Shown one piece after another: positions 1 to 8,879 of a stretch of 43,297 bases of DNA (the stretch's first letter is position 1; each line of letters begins with the position of its first letter). Location of the stretch: positions 1 through 43,297 of IMG/VR virus record IMGVR_UViG_3300042376_001060, one strand, 5' to 3'. The DNA comes from a virus. The notes below the pieces were generated by a model that made no database searches, had not been told where the DNA came from, and was given only the letters and a program-made list of their open reading frames with translations. The position numbers and the translations under genes are program-made.

Positions 1-224
1 CGCTAATGACCCACAAGCACCCACCGAGACGCCTACGGACCCGCCCAAGGCTGACGAACCCGGCTATCTCGACCGCGTGATTCAATGGGCCGAAACTAAG
101 TCCCGCGAAGGACGAAAGCCCCGCCCCGCCGACAAGAAAGGCCAGCGGTTCGGCGGTACCGATGTCAACGTGTACGACGTGGTGGCCGTGGCCGCGAAGT
201 CAATCCGGGCCGGTGTTCGCACGG
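1..224. repeat. Left copy of the window-end repeat (circular overlap)
   Basis: These 224 bases recur at 43074-43297 with four differences, at window positions 16, 23, 85 and 97 (220 of 224 identical). All four are transitions; only position 23 changes an amino acid (Thr here, Ala in the right copy). Both copies lie in the same reading frame of one giant gene, so the repeat is best read as a circular or permuted genome assembled past its own start. A true direct terminal repeat would normally be identical, so the mismatches suggest strain mixture. Confidence 0.9.
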
Positions 225-3200
225 TGCAGGCAATCAAGAAGATCGTCCGCGAGCACTTGGGAACCGATAACCAAGAGGTTATGCGTCGGGCCTACCGGCT
301 CATCCGCGATTCCCAGACCAAAGACGGCAAGCACGACGACGCTCGTTTTGAGTTGGCCGTAGCCGAATTGCAGGACAAGGCCGCCGAAACGCCCGCCCCC
401 GCCAAGGCAACCATCCGCGAGAACACGGGGCAGACGCCGAACGAATCCGACACCATCACCCAGCGAGAGGCACTTGCCGGGCAGTTGAAAGCCGAGGCCA
501 AGGGTGCTGGTCGCATGGAGAAGATCCGGGCGGCACAAGAGAAACGCGACGCTAAGCGGCTTGGTCAGGCGGTGGCAATCGAGCGGGGTGCCGCCGAACA
601 GTCTGCCGCGATCCAAGCGGGGCTCGCCAAGATCGACACCGAACGCAAGGTTTCCGCCGTTGCCGAGAAGGCCAAGGCGGACATGAAAGCCATGCGCGAG
701 GACTTCGCCGACAAAGCGGCGGAACTCAAAGCAAAGGGCGAACTCGGGCAGGACATCCGCCGTGACATCGTGCGGCTCGCCAAGGAATACCTCGACCCCG
801 CCGACCGTGGCAAGGTGCTGTCCGTTATCGCCAACGCACGGGCGAAGGACCCGACCGGCAAGAACCCGAGCATGACGCGGGATTGGTTCGCGGCGATGAA
901 CAAGATCCTTGGCATCTCCGAGGATGCGGCGACTCGCAAAGCCCTGAAGGAACTCCGCAAGACCGTCGGCAAGGCATCCGCCCCCAAGAACGAGGACGCC
1001 ACCATCGCCAAGGAGATGCTGAAGGAACTGAACGAATCGCTTGGCGTGACCAAGCCCGTCGATCCGTTCCGATCCGGCACCGTTCGCGCGTCGGACGTGA
1101 AGAAGCTCCGCACCGAGTACCGCGACGCACTGACGCCCATTGTGGACGCTACCCGAAACGGATTCTCCAAGGGTGCCAACGGGCTTGCCGATTTCATCCA
1201 AGCCAAGATTGACGACGGGCGTTCTAACGCTTTCGACGCCGACGGCCTGAACCTGCTTCGCTCAACCGAAGGCAAGCAACTCGACGAACTGAACGCCGAG
1301 CAATTGAGAGTCCTCAACGACGCAATCAAGCACGTCGCTTTCCTGTCCGATAACGACAACAAGATGCAGTATCTCGGTGAACGCCGGGAACTGGAACAGG
1401 TCCGTGCCGAGGTTTACGACGACGTAAATACGCGATGGGGTGACAAGACCGCCACCGACATCGGCGAGGGAAGCGGCGTCGGCCAGTCCATCAAGGACCT
1501 GATCGTTACCGACCAAGACACCCTTTCGACCATGATCGGCACCGTGGCAGGGCGCGACAGCATCGCCCACAAAGCCATGTACGAGGCTATCGCAAAGGGC
1601 GATTCGGACAAGGTGCGATTCCGCCGCGAACTGGTGAAGGATGCCCAACTCGACAAGTGGACGCCCGCCGACATTGCCAACGCCAAAAAGAAGCGGGACA
1701 TCAAACTGTCCGGCGGACAGGCCAAGTTGACCGGCGCGGAGATGATCGACATTGTGGGTCTGTGGAACGATCCGAACACCCGGCCCGAGATTGAGAAGGC
1801 GGGTCTGGTTCTGGAAGCCGACCGGGGCACCAACGATCGGATCTTTTCCCTGAACGATGCCGACGTGTCAGCAATCGAGGTTGCCATGACGCCCAAGGAA
1901 CGGGCGGCGGTTGACCAGTTGCAGAAGGCGTTGAAGAAGGGTTACGACGCGGCCAACGACGCACACGAACAGATGAACGGGTTCCGGCTCCCTGACTCGG
2001 ACAAGCACTGGTCCCGTCGCCGCGACATTTCTGCCACCGAGCGGGAGGTCAGCGGCGAACTCGGCAAAAACGGGCAGGCCGCACGATGGATTGAGGACTC
2101 GGGCATCTTCAAGGACCGGAGCACCAGCAAGGCCGCAATCGTCGTCCGCGACGCTCTGGACTGGATTCCCGACCAACTGGACACGCTTGCGGGCATGGCC
2201 CACCTTGCGATTCCGATTCGTGAGGCCCGCCGCATCATGGCGGACCCCAACGTCAAGACCCAATTTAAACGCAAGGGCGGCGCGAACTGGGTCAAGACGT
2301 TTGAGAACCGGCTGTCCGAAGTGTCCGGCGGCATGATCCGCGATCGGTCCAGCGTCAACAGCATCGGGCAGCGGTTCCTTGGATTCACGGCCCGAAACAA
2401 ACTGGCGTGGCGAATCTCCACTATCGTCAAACAGTCGCTTGGTTTCTTGCAGGCTGCGGCAGCGGCCAAGGACAAGGCCCACGGCGCTCGGATCATCAAG
2501 CAGGTGGCAAACGCCAAGAACTACGCCCCGTCCGTCCGAAAGACGCTCCGGGAAGAAATCGACGCACGCAGCGGGTATCTGGCCGAGCGTGCGGATCCGG
2601 CTATGTCCGCGATGCTGGCGAGCGCCGCGAATCCCCGTCTGCGGGTTGCCATGACCAAGATTGGTCGGGCGTGGCAAGCCGTGGAACGGGTCGGCATGGG
2701 CGGGATGCAGTGGGCGGACGCAAACGTGGTGTTCGGTACCTACGTCGCCACGAAGCAGCACCTTGCCAAAACCAAGGGTTTGTCCGGGGATGCCTTGAAG
2801 GATGCGGCGGTCTGGGAAACGGAGAAGATCATCCGCGATTCTCAGAACCCGACGAGCACGCTGGATATGTCCGGCCTGAATCTGATCGGTCGGCAAAACT
2901 CGCTGGTTGGGTTCTTTACGCTGTTCACGTCGTCGTCCAACAAGGTCCGCAACCAGCTTCGGCAGGTGGCGAGCGACTACGCGGCCGACCCGAGCAAAGA
3001 GAATGCGGCGCGGCTGGCAACGACCACGATGCTGTCGGTGGGCAACACGGTTGGCGGACGTGCAATCGGCATGGCATTGAGCGGGGCGACTATCTCGGCA
3101 ATCGTGGCGTCCCTGACCGGGGCGGACCTTGACGAGCGGGAAATCAGCCTGTTCGGTGAGGCTGTCGAATCGGGTGCCGAATTGCTTGATACGTTCGTGC

Positions 3201-3442
3201 CGGGCGGCGTGGCCGGTGACGTTGTTCGGTACGTGGGCGGGCGTCCGACCTACTCGATTCCCGGCGGCATCCCCAACTTCCTGACCAAGACCCAGCGGGC
3301 GGCGGAAGCGGTTCGGGATGACGGCATGGACGCCCAGACCGTCCGCAAGATCCTGAAGGCGGCTCGGGCGTCTCAGGCTCTCCCGGACGCCCCGATCGAC
3401 TACACCGAGAAGATCATTCGCGGGGTGGTTGGCGACGAGTAG
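2..3442 (+). CDS. Giant ejection/polyvalent-type virion protein, C-terminal part (5' end continues from 43297)
   Basis: The frame is open from base 2, so the GTG at 77 is internal and not the start. Joined across the repeat to the ORF at 41245, the protein has 1,756 residues, of which this piece is about the last 1,146. The first 500 residues here are charged, Ala/Lys/Glu-rich and likely coiled coil. The last 400 contain alternating helices, glycine-rich hydrophobic stretches and a segment around GFFTLFTSSSNKVRNQ, resembling the C-terminal regions of large polyvalent phage proteins (LPD38-like, recognised by eye only). Position after the structural genes fits an internal virion protein delivered with the DNA. 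Specific activity is unknown. Confidence 0.8.
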   Translation, partial: ANDPQAPTETPTDPPKADEPGYLDRVIQWAETKSREGRKPRPADKKGQRFGGTDVNVYDVVAVAAKSIRAGVRTVQAIKKIVREHLGTDNQEVMRRAYRLIRDSQTKDGKHDDARFELAVAELQDKAAETPAPAKATIRENTGQTPNESDTITQREALAGQLKAEAKGAGRMEKIRAAQEKRDAKRLGQAVAIERGAAEQSAAIQAGLAKIDTERKVSAVAEKAKADMKAMREDFADKAAELKAKGELGQDIRRDIVRLAKEYLDPADRGKVLSVIANARAKDPTGKNPSMTRDWFAAMNKILGISEDAATRKALKELRKTVGKASAPKNEDATIAKEMLKELNESLGVTKPVDPFRSGTVRASDVKKLRTEYRDALTPIVDATRNGFSKGANGLADFIQAKIDDGRSNAFDADGLNLLRSTEGKQLDELNAEQLRVLNDAIKHVAFLSDNDNKMQYLGERRELEQVRAEVYDDVNTRWGDKTATDIGEGSGVGQSIKDLIVTDQDTLSTMIGTVAGRDSIAHKAMYEAIAKGDSDKVRFRRELVKDAQLDKWTPADIANAKKKRDIKLSGGQAKLTGAEMIDIVGLWNDPNTRPEIEKAGLVLEADRGTNDRIFSLNDADVSAIEVAMTPKERAAVDQLQKALKKGYDAANDAHEQMNGFRLPDSDKHWSRRRDISATEREVSGELGKNGQAARWIEDSGIFKDRSTSKAAIVVRDALDWIPDQLDTLAGMAHLAIPIREARRIMADPNVKTQFKRKGGANWVKTFENRLSEVSGGMIRDRSSVNSIGQRFLGFTARNKLAWRISTIVKQSLGFLQAAAAAKDKAHGARIIKQVANAKNYAPSVRKTLREEIDARSGYLAERADPAMSAMLASAANPRLRVAMTKIGRAWQAVERVGMGGMQWADANVVFGTYVATKQHLAKTKGLSGDALKDAAVWETEKIIRDSQNPTSTLDMSGLNLIGRQNSLVGFFTLFTSSSNKVRNQLRQVASDYAADPSKENAARLATTTMLSVGNTVGGRAIGMALSGATISAIVASLTGADLDEREISLFGEAVESGAELLDTFVPGGVAGDVVRYVGGRPTYSIPGGIPNFLTKTQRAAEAVRDDGMDAQTVRKILKAARASQALPDAPIDYTEKIIRGVVGDE

Positions 3443-3447
3443 GTGGC

Positions 3448-3453
3448 TATAGT
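3448..3453 (+). promoter_or_regulatory. Weak -10-like element (TATAGT)
   Basis: TATAGT lies just past the stop of the giant gene and 40 bases before the next start. No convincing -35 is visible at 16-18 bp, so this is only a possible promoter for the 3494 gene. Confidence 0.2.
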
Positions 3454-3473
3454 TCTCGCGTGCCCCGGCCCGG

Positions 3474-3489
3474 GACTCCTTCAGGAGTC
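3474..3489 (+). promoter_or_regulatory. Hairpin covering the ribosome binding site of the next gene
   Basis: GACTCC (3474-3479) pairs with GGAGTC (3484-3489) over the loop TTCA. The 3' arm contains the AGGAG (3483-3487) serving the ATG at 3494, so folding would hide the ribosome binding site. The stem is only 6 bp, so the effect may be modest. Confidence 0.45.
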
Positions 3490-3493
3490 TCGC

Positions 3494-4075
3494 ATGTCGC
3501 GCGGCAACCTTGCAACCGAATCTTTCAAGCGGCTGATCGCGCCGACGGCATCGACCGCGTTCCTGTTGACCGCCGGTGCGGGTATCTATACCCGTTCCGA
3601 ACTGGACGCTCTGGCCGTCACAAAGCTCTGGAACGCCGACGGGGACGTGAACTCGTCTTCGATGCGTGCTGTCAAAGGGCTGTTCTACGGAACCGCCGCC
3701 GACAACAGCACCGGCCATGCGTTTCGCATCTACGTAATGCTGAAACTCGGTGGCGAACAGGATTCGGACAAGCAGTACGACGTGAAGTTGTTGTACTCCG
3801 GCACGTTCACGATGGGCTCGATGGTCGGCAAGGACGATCAGGGCGCGGTGAAGACGACCGAACGGTGTGCGGACACGATCGACACTTGGGTCACGGAGCC
3901 GTTCGGCACGTTTATCAATGCCTACATGGGGGCGTCTGCGGTGACGCCGTTCTCTCCGGCCGACAACACGGCCGCGTACTTCGGGATTCAGGACGGCGGC
4001 AACTGTGCCGGTTATCTGGTGGACCTTGACGCGGCTTCCGGCACCATCGGATGCCTCCTTTCGCGCGACATCTAA
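3494..4075 (+). CDS. Structural protein of unknown function
   Basis: 193 residues. The start is chosen at 3494 because AGGAG sits 6 bases upstream; an upstream in-frame GTG at 3443 lacks one. The sequence is rich in Gly, Thr, Ser and Ala with alternating polar/hydrophobic strands, typical of small beta-rich virion proteins. No catalytic motif is seen. It lies between the giant ejection-type gene and the SGNH tail protein, 9 bases before the latter, so a role in the tail tip or as fibre adaptor is plausible by position only. Confidence 0.75.
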   Translation: MSRGNLATESFKRLIAPTASTAFLLTAGAGIYTRSELDALAVTKLWNADGDVNSSSMRAVKGLFYGTAADNSTGHAFRIYVMLKLGGEQDSDKQYDVKLLYSGTFTMGSMVGKDDQGAVKTTERCADTIDTWVTEPFGTFINAYMGASAVTPFSPADNTAAYFGIQDGGNCAGYLVDLDAASGTIGCLLSRDI

Positions 4076-4084
4076 GGAAGCTAC

Positions 4085-6058
4085 ATGGCACGCAACACGC
4101 TTCAATCGGTGCTGAACTTCGCCGGTACGACCGAGGGCGGTCGGCTGGTTCTGGAAACCTTTGGGGATTCAACCGCCGAGCGGAACGGCAACGGCTGGTC
4201 CTACGGGTTTCAGGCTGGATTCTCGCACTTTGTCCCGTGCGCTGGCATCCTTTGTCCTCCGAACCACAACAGCGGTTCGTCCGAGACTCACGGGTACTGG
4301 CAGATGCGGCGGTTGAGTAACGGTGCGAACACCTCGACTCAGGCCGGTTGCGTCAACCCCGTTGACATCGACACGCAGGGCGGGTACCCGACGACGTACA
4401 AACAGTACGGGTATCAGGTCCCGCTCCGTGCGGGCTGGCAGGGTCCTCAGTGTGCGTTCTTCGCTCACACCACGCTTTCGGGCGGGATCAATACGTCCGT
4501 CACGACGATTCCGGTGACGGACGGCACGATCTTCACCAACGGGGCCGGTGCCTCCAAGCGTGCGGTCATCTTCGACGGCACCAACTACGAGTGCATCCTC
4601 TACACAAACACGGCTTCCTCGACACAAATCACGTCGGTAACGCGGGCCAACTTCACGGGCCTGACAACTGGCGGCGTTGCCCAAACGTTCTCGGCTGGTG
4701 CCGTCATTGCTCAGGTTGACAACAGCAACGGCAGCGGCTTCCGGTTCTGGCCGACGCACCCGCTCGCGCCGGACCTTGCCCTGACTTCCGCCGTGTGGTC
4801 GATGAGTACCTACGCCAGTTCGACGACGAGCCCGATCGGGACGTTCTCGCTGGAAATGAACTCGACGGCCACGCCCCCGGTGACGGATACGACATGGACG
4901 AGCCTTGTCGGCCCGACGACCGTATCTCCGAAGACCGGTACGGCGCTCGGAACGCTGTCCAAAGACACGCAAAGCCTGAGCCGGGCGACGCTTGCAACCC
5001 GAGACGCGGTGTCGATTACGGTGCCGTACAACAACGACAACGCGGCTGGCCCGATCGGGCCGAACTGCATTCTGTATAACGGCATCTTCGCCACGGAACG
5101 GCCCTACGGGTTCATCCCCGCGATGGGCATTTCGCAGGGCTCGCACCGCCTGAACGAAATGATCTTTGACCTTCGGCAGTACCACACGCCGACGGGCATC
5201 GTTCACTTTGATACGGGCATGATTGCTCGGTTCAAGGTCTACATCGACGCGGCTTCGGCTGGTGTTGGCGGCAACGGTCGGGCTGGTGTGGCGCTGGTGT
5301 ACGCGGGCGGGCACAACGACGCTTCCGCTGGCGACTTCAACGCCCTTGTGATGCCCGAGATTCCGTGGACAATCTACCAGACCATCAATGGTCTTTACAT
5401 CGACGACAACGACACTTCGATTTCGGTCAGCAACACAACCGGTCTCAACCCTTCCGGCGGCACAATCCGGTGGGACGACGAGTACATGACGTACACGGGC
5501 TTCACGACCAACACCTCAATCAACGGTCTGACTCGCGGGTGCTTTGGAACGCAAGCGGTTGAACACCAAGACGGCGACCTGTACCTTGGCTATCCGCTCT
5601 ACCACCCGCGCGGCATGTTGACCGACATGCTTTGGTACTACCTCCACCTCAAATCCCTGTGGGTCACGGCTGGCGGCGATCCCGATTACTTCTGGTTCAT
5701 CTGGCCGCGTCCGATTCCGACCAGCGCGAGCCCCGAAGTCATCAGCGACCTTACGGGCACAACCAACAACAACCAGAAAGAATACAAACTTCAACGGTAC
5801 TGGCAAGAGTTTCAGAACCTGCTCCAGAACCGCTATGACGGGCTCATTGGCATCAACACGGCGGATACGGGGATCTGGGGCGGGTCCGAAGCGGAGACGC
5901 TGGATTTCTCCGACGACGGCGATCCGGTCCACCACAAGCGAGCGGCCTATGCCCTGACGGTCGGCAAAGCGATTCGGCGCGAGGCGGGCACGGTCGGGTT
6001 CAACGGTGATGCGGGCGGCGTGACACTTGTTCGCAACCCGCGCGGGAGGGGTCGATGA
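4085..6058 (+). CDS. Tail fibre/spike with interrupted SGNH (GDSL) hydrolase
   Basis: 657 residues. An SGNH esterase signature is visible: block I as FGDS (G27-D28-S29), block III as GGHND (409-412, Asn411), and block V as DPVHH (613-617). Ser29, Asn411 and His616 or His617 with Asp613 would form the active site. Between blocks I and III, and again between III and V, lie two beta-rich modules with related sequence (about 138-200 and 432-500), the second ending in a TRG...EHQDGD motif common in fibre proteins. SGNH enzymes on tail proteins typically de-acetylate or de-esterify surface glycans, so this likely modifies the host capsule or O-antigen at adsorption. The next gene overlaps by ATGA. 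Confidence 0.8.
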   Translation: MARNTLQSVLNFAGTTEGGRLVLETFGDSTAERNGNGWSYGFQAGFSHFVPCAGILCPPNHNSGSSETHGYWQMRRLSNGANTSTQAGCVNPVDIDTQGGYPTTYKQYGYQVPLRAGWQGPQCAFFAHTTLSGGINTSVTTIPVTDGTIFTNGAGASKRAVIFDGTNYECILYTNTASSTQITSVTRANFTGLTTGGVAQTFSAGAVIAQVDNSNGSGFRFWPTHPLAPDLALTSAVWSMSTYASSTTSPIGTFSLEMNSTATPPVTDTTWTSLVGPTTVSPKTGTALGTLSKDTQSLSRATLATRDAVSITVPYNNDNAAGPIGPNCILYNGIFATERPYGFIPAMGISQGSHRLNEMIFDLRQYHTPTGIVHFDTGMIARFKVYIDAASAGVGGNGRAGVALVYAGGHNDASAGDFNALVMPEIPWTIYQTINGLYIDDNDTSISVSNTTGLNPSGGTIRWDDEYMTYTGFTTNTSINGLTRGCFGTQAVEHQDGDLYLGYPLYHPRGMLTDMLWYYLHLKSLWVTAGGDPDYFWFIWPRPIPTSASPEVISDLTGTTNNNQKEYKLQRYWQEFQNLLQNRYDGLIGINTADTGIWGGSEAETLDFSDDGDPVHHKRAAYALTVGKAIRREAGTVGFNGDAGGVTLVRNPRGRGR

Positions 6059-6360
6059 TCTACACACTGGCGGCGGAAGATTCGCTTCTCAATCCCGCCC
6101 TGTTCCGCGATTGGGGAACGGCGGGAATCCTCCTGTTTGCCCTTGTGCTCGGGGGTGTCGGAATCTGGTGGGCGCTGCCGAAGATCGTGGTTATTGCGAT
6201 CAACCTCAACGGTGCGGTTGAGGGTGCGAAGGAGCTGAAGAAGGACATGGAGGGGCATCTTGCCCGCGTAGATGCTCAGGCCACCCGGCTTGAAGTTGTC
6301 GTAGCCAAGCTCAAATCGCGTTCGTACACCCAGAACGGCTCACTCCACGACACGGACTGA
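6055..6360 (+). CDS. Small membrane protein with coiled-coil tail (lysis candidate)
   Basis: 101 residues, start overlapping the previous stop as ATGA. One hydrophobic segment (about residues 22-48, rich in Leu, Val, Gly, Ile, Trp) is followed by a charged helical stretch (55-90). This is the shape of phage spanins or holin-like proteins, and the gene sits between the tail protein and other membrane genes. Function is inferred from topology and position only. Confidence 0.7.
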   Translation: MIYTLAAEDSLLNPALFRDWGTAGILLFALVLGGVGIWWALPKIVVIAINLNGAVEGAKELKKDMEGHLARVDAQATRLEVVVAKLKSRSYTQNGSLHDTD

Positions 6361-6368
6361 GGCAACCC

Positions 6369-7277
6369 ATGACCGGACCATTGAAGCAGAAGGCGGTGCC
6401 CCTGACCTCGCCCAAGCCGCGAACCGACCCGTTCGCACCGATGTCTGCACCCCGCCAAACGCAGGACCACAGTTTCGGCGGACGACTGATGGTCTGCTAC
6501 ACCTATCCGATCTATGCCCCGGCGCTGATCCTCCCGCCCGGCGTGCTTGCGTTGTCTCACCACAACTACGGCGAGGGCGTCGTGCCGGTTGGAACCCCGA
6601 GCGTTTCGGCTCAGGCTTGGAACACCGAGGGGACCGTCGATGGTGCCGTGGTCAACTACGAGCCCGTCACGCGGAAGCGTGGTGACGCCGTGGAGGTTTT
6701 GAAGCGGTGGTCGTCCTTGTTCCGCAGGCCGAACGCTTGGCCGTCGGGGGTGTGCGTCGCGTACGGGGCGGACACTGGGATCAACAACCCCGATTGGAAC
6801 ACAACGCCGCACACGATCGCTATGGCGTTGCGGAAACCCAAGACGGTTGGGGACGCGGGGCCGACCGTGTTTGCGAGTCTGGGGCTGGACGGGTACCGGC
6901 GTCGCGGCGATGTCGATTTGAAGGCGTTCGCGGCGAGGCTGTCGTGGAAGGCCGAGCGGCTTACCCGAAACTTCGAGTGGACCAAGACGCCGGGGACGTG
7001 GTTTATCGACGTGCAGGACCAGTTCACCTACCCCGGCAAGGCGTACGCGGTTCCGATCATTCATCGCAAGGAATGGATCATCGCACAGATTGAGGCTTGC
7101 CCGAAGGGGGCCGATCTGTGCATCTTCGCCGGTGCGTCGAACGCGGACGCCCGAGCGGTTGTGGACGAAGCGATTCTCAAAGCCCTTGGGTGGGCGAAAG
7201 AAAGGCGGGACACATGGCAAGGTACTGGATCGTCGAAACCCGGAACGTCGTCAACGAACGGGGCTTCGGCTGGCTGA
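6369..7277 (+). CDS. Conserved-looking late protein, possibly a TIM-barrel-type hydrolase
   Basis: 302 residues. The N-terminal 35 residues are Pro/Lys-rich and likely flexible; the tail (285-302) is Gly/Ser/Thr-rich. The core shows alternating strands and helices ending in acidic residues, such as VVNYEP, VCVAYGAD, WFIDVQDQ and LCIFAGAS, which suggests an alpha/beta barrel like those of glycoside hydrolases. I do not recognise a specific family. Its place next to two membrane proteins makes a cell-wall hydrolase (endolysin) role possible, and no other endolysin candidate is visible. The 3' end overlaps the next gene by 64 bases. Confidence 0.6.
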   Translation: MTGPLKQKAVPLTSPKPRTDPFAPMSAPRQTQDHSFGGRLMVCYTYPIYAPALILPPGVLALSHHNYGEGVVPVGTPSVSAQAWNTEGTVDGAVVNYEPVTRKRGDAVEVLKRWSSLFRRPNAWPSGVCVAYGADTGINNPDWNTTPHTIAMALRKPKTVGDAGPTVFASLGLDGYRRRGDVDLKAFAARLSWKAERLTRNFEWTKTPGTWFIDVQDQFTYPGKAYAVPIIHRKEWIIAQIEACPKGADLCIFAGASNADARAVVDEAILKALGWAKERRDTWQGTGSSKPGTSSTNGASAG

Positions 7278-7873
7278 CGGGGTTCGTGCTGGGGCTGTTC
7301 GCCGTCATCGTGGTTCTGGCCGCGTGGGGGTGCGAGGCTCCCGCCGACCTTGGGCCGGTGCGGGAACAGGCCGCCGAAACGCAAAGCCGTCTGGACGGGC
7401 TGGAGGCGAAGCAGCGGGCGGCTCTGGACGCTGCCAAGGCCAGCGGCGACGCTGAGGGTGCCGCCAAGGCTGAGAAGGCTCTGGCGACCATCGCGGAGGC
7501 CAAGAAGGCCACGGCGACCGCTGAGGGCATCCTGACGCAAGCGACGAACCCGGACGGGACGTTGAACCCCGAGGGGGCGGCTACGGCGGCTGGGGCGGCG
7601 GTCATGGCGATCAATCCGGTTGCGGGCGTGGCGATCACGGTCATCGGCGGGGCGCTGGGTGCCCTGTGGCGTCAGCGCCAGACAGGCCGGGCTAGGGATG
7701 AGGCCGAGGCGAATCTCCGGGCGGCGTCCGAGATTGTCCGTTCGATTGAAGCGGCCAAGGCGGACCCGGCATTCAAGGAAGCCTTTGACCGTAACGCGAC
7801 GACCATCGCCAGCGTGCAGGGCGAGTTGACCAAAGACCTCGTTGACAAGGTGCAGGGTTTCAAGACCGCGTAA
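7214..7873 (+). CDS. Two-span membrane protein with long helical region
   Basis: 219 residues; ATG at 7214 follows AGGCGGGA. A hydrophobic segment at about 19-39 ends in WGCEA, which may be a lipobox-like site or simply the membrane exit. Residues 45-110 are Ala/Glu/Lys-rich coiled coil. A second hydrophobic stretch (about 117-147, Ala/Gly-rich) is followed by another charged helix. It overlaps the preceding gene by 64 bases, an unusually long overlap here. Candidate holin or envelope protein; function not recognised. Confidence 0.7.
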   Translation: MARYWIVETRNVVNERGFGWLTGFVLGLFAVIVVLAAWGCEAPADLGPVREQAAETQSRLDGLEAKQRAALDAAKASGDAEGAAKAEKALATIAEAKKATATAEGILTQATNPDGTLNPEGAATAAGAAVMAINPVAGVAITVIGGALGALWRQRQTGRARDEAEANLRAASEIVRSIEAAKADPAFKEAFDRNATTIASVQGELTKDLVDKVQGFKTA

Positions 7874-7890
7874 CCGACGGGGGGTGCTCC

Positions 7891-8004
7891 GTGTGGGACG
7901 ACGACGACTCGGACGCCAAGGAAGCGATGCGACAGGAAGTCATTCCGGGGGTATGGATACCCCGCGATTCCAGCGACGACGAACCAGAGGAAGGGCCGCC
8001 ATGA
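7891..8004 (+). CDS. Small acidic protein (37 aa)
   Basis: A GTG-started ORF preceded by a GGGGGGTG stretch. It is very acidic (DDDD near the start, DDEPEE near the end), with a central hydrophobic patch around VIPGVWIP. Its TGA overlaps the ATG of the phosphoesterase gene (ATGA at 8001-8004), the same coupling used throughout this genome, which supports that it is translated. No function recognised. Confidence 0.6.
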   Translation: MWDDDDSDAKEAMRQEVIPGVWIPRDSSDDEPEEGPP

Positions 8005-8864
8005 CGGTACCGTTCACGATCGAGCACACCGACCCGCAGGTGGTTACGGTGAGGTGCAAGGCGAAGGGGGAAGATTGGGCTCAGTGGTTCCTGCTTCGGA
8101 CTGACGCCCACCACGACAACCCGCATTGCGATCAGGCAATGGAGCGGCGGCACCTTGACGAAGCGGTGAGGCGGGGTGCGGGTGTCATCGACGCGGGGGA
8201 CCTGTTCTGTGCGATGCAGGGGAAGTACGACAAGAGGTCCGATAAGTCATGTCTGAGGCCGGAACATCAATGCGGGGACTACCTCGACGCGCTCGTTCGA
8301 ACCGCGTCGGAGTTCTACGCTCCCTATGCGCCCTACTGGATCGTCATGGGGCGTGGGAACCACGAGAGCAGCATCAAGAACCGCCACGAGACGGACCTGA
8401 CCGAGCGGACAATCGAGCGGATTCACATGAAGACCGGGACTCGGATCCCGAGCGGGGGGTACACGGGGTGGGTGCGGATCCTGCTTGAACGGTCTACCAA
8501 GCGGTCGTCAATCCGGTTGTGGTACTGCCACGGCTGGGGCGGGGGTGGTGCGGTGACGGTGAACATGATTCAGGCTGGCAACCGAATGCCCGCGATGGTT
8601 GACGGTGCGGACGTGATCTTTACCGGCCACGTTCACGAAGCATGGGTGAACGAGCGGGTTCGGGCGGGGCTGTCTGACATGGGCGTGCCGGTGCAACGGT
8701 CGCTGCACATCTGCCAAGGACCGTCGTACAAAGACGAGTACGCGGACGGGCGGGGCGGGTGGCACATTGAGACGGGCAAGCCGCCGAAGCCGGTGGGTGC
8801 GTGGTGGATGAAGTTGACGTATTCGGACGGGGTTCCGGGCGTTTCGTTTGAGCGGGCGACGTGA
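8001..8864 (+). CDS. Calcineurin-like metallophosphoesterase
   Basis: 287 residues. The metal-binding motif set of the calcineurin-like phosphoesterase family is complete: D-x-H (Asp35, His37), GD (66-67), GRGNHE (117-122), CHGW (His177) and GHVH (209-212). Such enzymes hydrolyse phosphomono- or diesters with two divalent metals; in phages they may act as nucleases, 2',3'-cyclic phosphodiesterases or signalling-nucleotide hydrolases, and the substrate cannot be told here. It is the last gene of the rightward late block, and a -10-like TATAAT follows its stop by 4 bases. Confidence 0.88.
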   Translation: MTVPFTIEHTDPQVVTVRCKAKGEDWAQWFLLRTDAHHDNPHCDQAMERRHLDEAVRRGAGVIDAGDLFCAMQGKYDKRSDKSCLRPEHQCGDYLDALVRTASEFYAPYAPYWIVMGRGNHESSIKNRHETDLTERTIERIHMKTGTRIPSGGYTGWVRILLERSTKRSSIRLWYCHGWGGGGAVTVNMIQAGNRMPAMVDGADVIFTGHVHEAWVNERVRAGLSDMGVPVQRSLHICQGPSYKDEYADGRGGWHIETGKPPKPVGAWWMKLTYSDGVPGVSFERAT

Positions 8865-8867
8865 GGG

Positions 8868-8873
8868 TATAAT
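8868..8873 (+). promoter_or_regulatory. Consensus -10 element after the phosphoesterase gene
   Basis: A perfect TATAAT. The hexamer 17 bp upstream is CGTTTG, a poor -35. Predicted start is near 8880, which would give a transcript of about 170 nt ending at the hairpin at 9019-9040. Confidence 0.45.
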
Positions 8874-8879
8874 TCACCA

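Noticed and set aside
200-1201. Long minus-strand ORFs opposite the structural genes (also 1868-4105, 27016-29097, 16296-17978)
   Set aside because: They mirror GC-rich coding on the plus strand, have no ribosome sites and show Arg/Pro/His-rich nonsense composition.
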